Source: Sisyra terminalis
Lineage: Eukaryota; Arthropoda; Insecta; Neuroptera; Sisyridae
Length of the DNA: 64,000 nucleotides
Direction of reading: 5' to 3'
Assembly (NCBI GenBank): GCA_958496175.1
Contig: OY292277.1
Span: 1,488,001-1,552,000, forward strand
Positions 62,696 through 64,000 of the stretch are shown in pieces; positions within the stretch are counted from its first letter, which is position 1, and the number at the start of each line of letters is the position of its first letter. Under the pieces are notes generated by a model. That model was not told the DNA's origin. It did no database searches and was given only the letters and a program-made list of their open reading frames with translations. The translations under genes were made by a program, and so were the position numbers.

Positions 62696-64000
62696 ACGGA
62701 AAATGTCACATCAATTTACGGCTCTAAAACTTCCCGGTTTAAATTCCCGGCAAACTATCCCGATATATTAATGTTACTTTTTTTGAGAACTTGGAGAAAG
62801 ATTCAAAAATTAATATTCAATCAGACTATAGCAAAAAAAAACCATCCCTTATATCCGGTGTTTGCTAATTTGAATTGGCCTTGTTTAAACTTTGAAATGG
62901 AATTGAGGACGTCCTGTTACCCACAGGAAGAAAATTTCTTCAAATTGTAATTCACTTAAACGTCCCTAATCTTAATTTCTTGAGAAAACTAGGCCTTATT
63001 TTGAAAAATCTGTCATTAAACAGGCCTTATTTCAGACGGAAAATGTCACATCTATTTAAGGCTCTAAAACTTCCCGGTTTAAATTCCCGGCAAACTATCC
63101 CGATACATTTATGTTTCTTTTTTTGAGAACGTGGGAAAAGATTCAAACATTAATATTCAATCAGACTATAGCAAAAGAAAACATCCCTTATATCCTGTTT
63201 TTCCCAATTTAAATTGGCATTGTTTTAGCTTTGAAATGGAATTGTGGACGTCCTCTTACCCACAGGAAGAAAATTTCTTCAAATTGTAATTCACTTAAAC
63301 GTCCCTAATCTTAATTTCTTGAGAAAACTAGGCCTTATTTTGAAAAATCTGTCATTAAACAGGCCTTATTTCAGACGGAAAATGTCACATTAATTTACGG
63401 CTCTAAAACTACCAGGTTTGAACTCCTGGCAAACTATCCCGATACATTAATGTTTCTTTTTTTGAGAACTTGGAGAAAGATTCAAACATTAATATTCAAT
63501 CAGACTATAGCAAAAAAAACCATCCCTTAAATCCGGTTTTTCCCAATTTAAATTGGCCTTGTTTAAACTTTTGAAATGGAATTGTGGACGTCCTGTTACC
63601 CACAGGAAGAAAATTTCTTCAAATTGTAATTCACTTAAACGTCCCTAATCTTAATTTCTTGCGAAAACTAGGCCTTATTTTGAAAAATCTGTCATTAAAC
63701 AGGCCTTATTTAAGACGGAAAATGTCATATCCATTTACGGCTCTAAAACTTCCCGGTTTAAACTCCCGGCAAACTATCCCGATACATTAATGTTTCTTTT
63801 TTTGAGAGCTTGGAGAAAGATTCAAGCATTAATATTCAATTAAACTATAGCAAAAGAAACCATCCCTTATATCCGGTTTTTTCCAATTTAAATTGTCCTT
63901 GTTTTAGCTTTAAAATGGAGTTGTGGACGTCCTGTTACCCACAGGATGAAAATTTCTTCAAATTGTAATTCACTTAAACGTCCCTAATCTTAATTTCTTG
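62696..64000. repeat. 339-bp satellite array, segment 7
   Basis: Monomers continue to the right edge, so the array runs on beyond the window. They begin with variant forms (CCGGTGTTTGCTAATTTG, GAATTGAGGACGTCC, as also seen near 44530-44580) and return to the alpha subtype at 63584. Confidence 0.95.

Noticed and set aside
1..64000. CENP-B box in the monomer
   Set aside because: I looked for the TTCG....A..CGGG pattern on both strands of the reference monomer and saw none; CAGACGGAAAATG is only superficially similar.
1..64000. Telomeric repeats, tRNA genes, reverse transcriptase or transposase genes
   Set aside because: No TTAGG or TTAGGG runs, no cloverleaf with tRNA boxes, and no long frame with polymerase or transposase motifs in the non-satellite parts.

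Overview
The window is almost entirely tandem satellite DNA from a eukaryote; I recognise no intact protein-coding gene. The 5S rRNA-derived pieces near 17.4, 17.8, 26.6 and 27.0 kb carry arthropod-type 5S signatures (CGTCCGATCACC, GTTAAGCAACAT, GATGGGTGACCGCTTGGGAA). An insect or other arthropod is therefore the best guess, but the species cannot be named from this sequence.

Layout. One AT-rich satellite family with a monomer of about 339 bp (near two nucleosome repeats) fills roughly 57 kb, or some 165-170 monomers by length, all in the same orientation. Monomer subtypes are arranged in higher-order repeats whose lengths are close to whole multiples of 339 bp: about 1.70 and 2.38 kb at 1.8-10.5 kb, 2.71 and 2.03 kb at 28.4-35.4 kb, 2.37 kb at 35.3-38.7 kb, a 1.018-kb three-monomer pattern at 41-60 kb, and a 4,407-bp (13-monomer) duplication at 51-58.6 kb. 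Each monomer carries five short dyad symmetries.

Two kinds of non-satellite DNA interrupt the array. (1) A module of about 445 bp with a roughly 300-bp core full of inverted repeats occurs four times (12.1, 21.2, 40.5 and 62.3 kb). (2) A unique segment of about 3.5 kb occurs twice (14.66-18.15 and 23.87-27.36 kb), nearly identical, as part of a 9.1-9.2 kb tandem segmental duplication (about 11.8-18.7 and 20.9-27.9 kb). Each copy holds a 150-bp terminal-inverted-repeat element (MITE-like, TTA target duplication), about 2.5 kb of low-information sequence with weak exon-like signals on the minus strand, and two 426-bp tandem units. Each 426-bp unit is a 5S-derived foldback: an inverted copy of the 3' part of 5S, the 5S residues from about 37 to the end in forward orientation, and a run of 10-14 T.

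How the parts fit. The array looks like a centromeric or pericentromeric satellite evolving by unequal exchange in register. Monomers beside the unique segment are the most diverged, as expected at the edges of homogenisation. The two features I would follow first are the 5S foldbacks, which keep the 5S internal promoter boxes and a T-run and could yield a hairpin RNA, and the dyad-rich module. No function is demonstrated for either.
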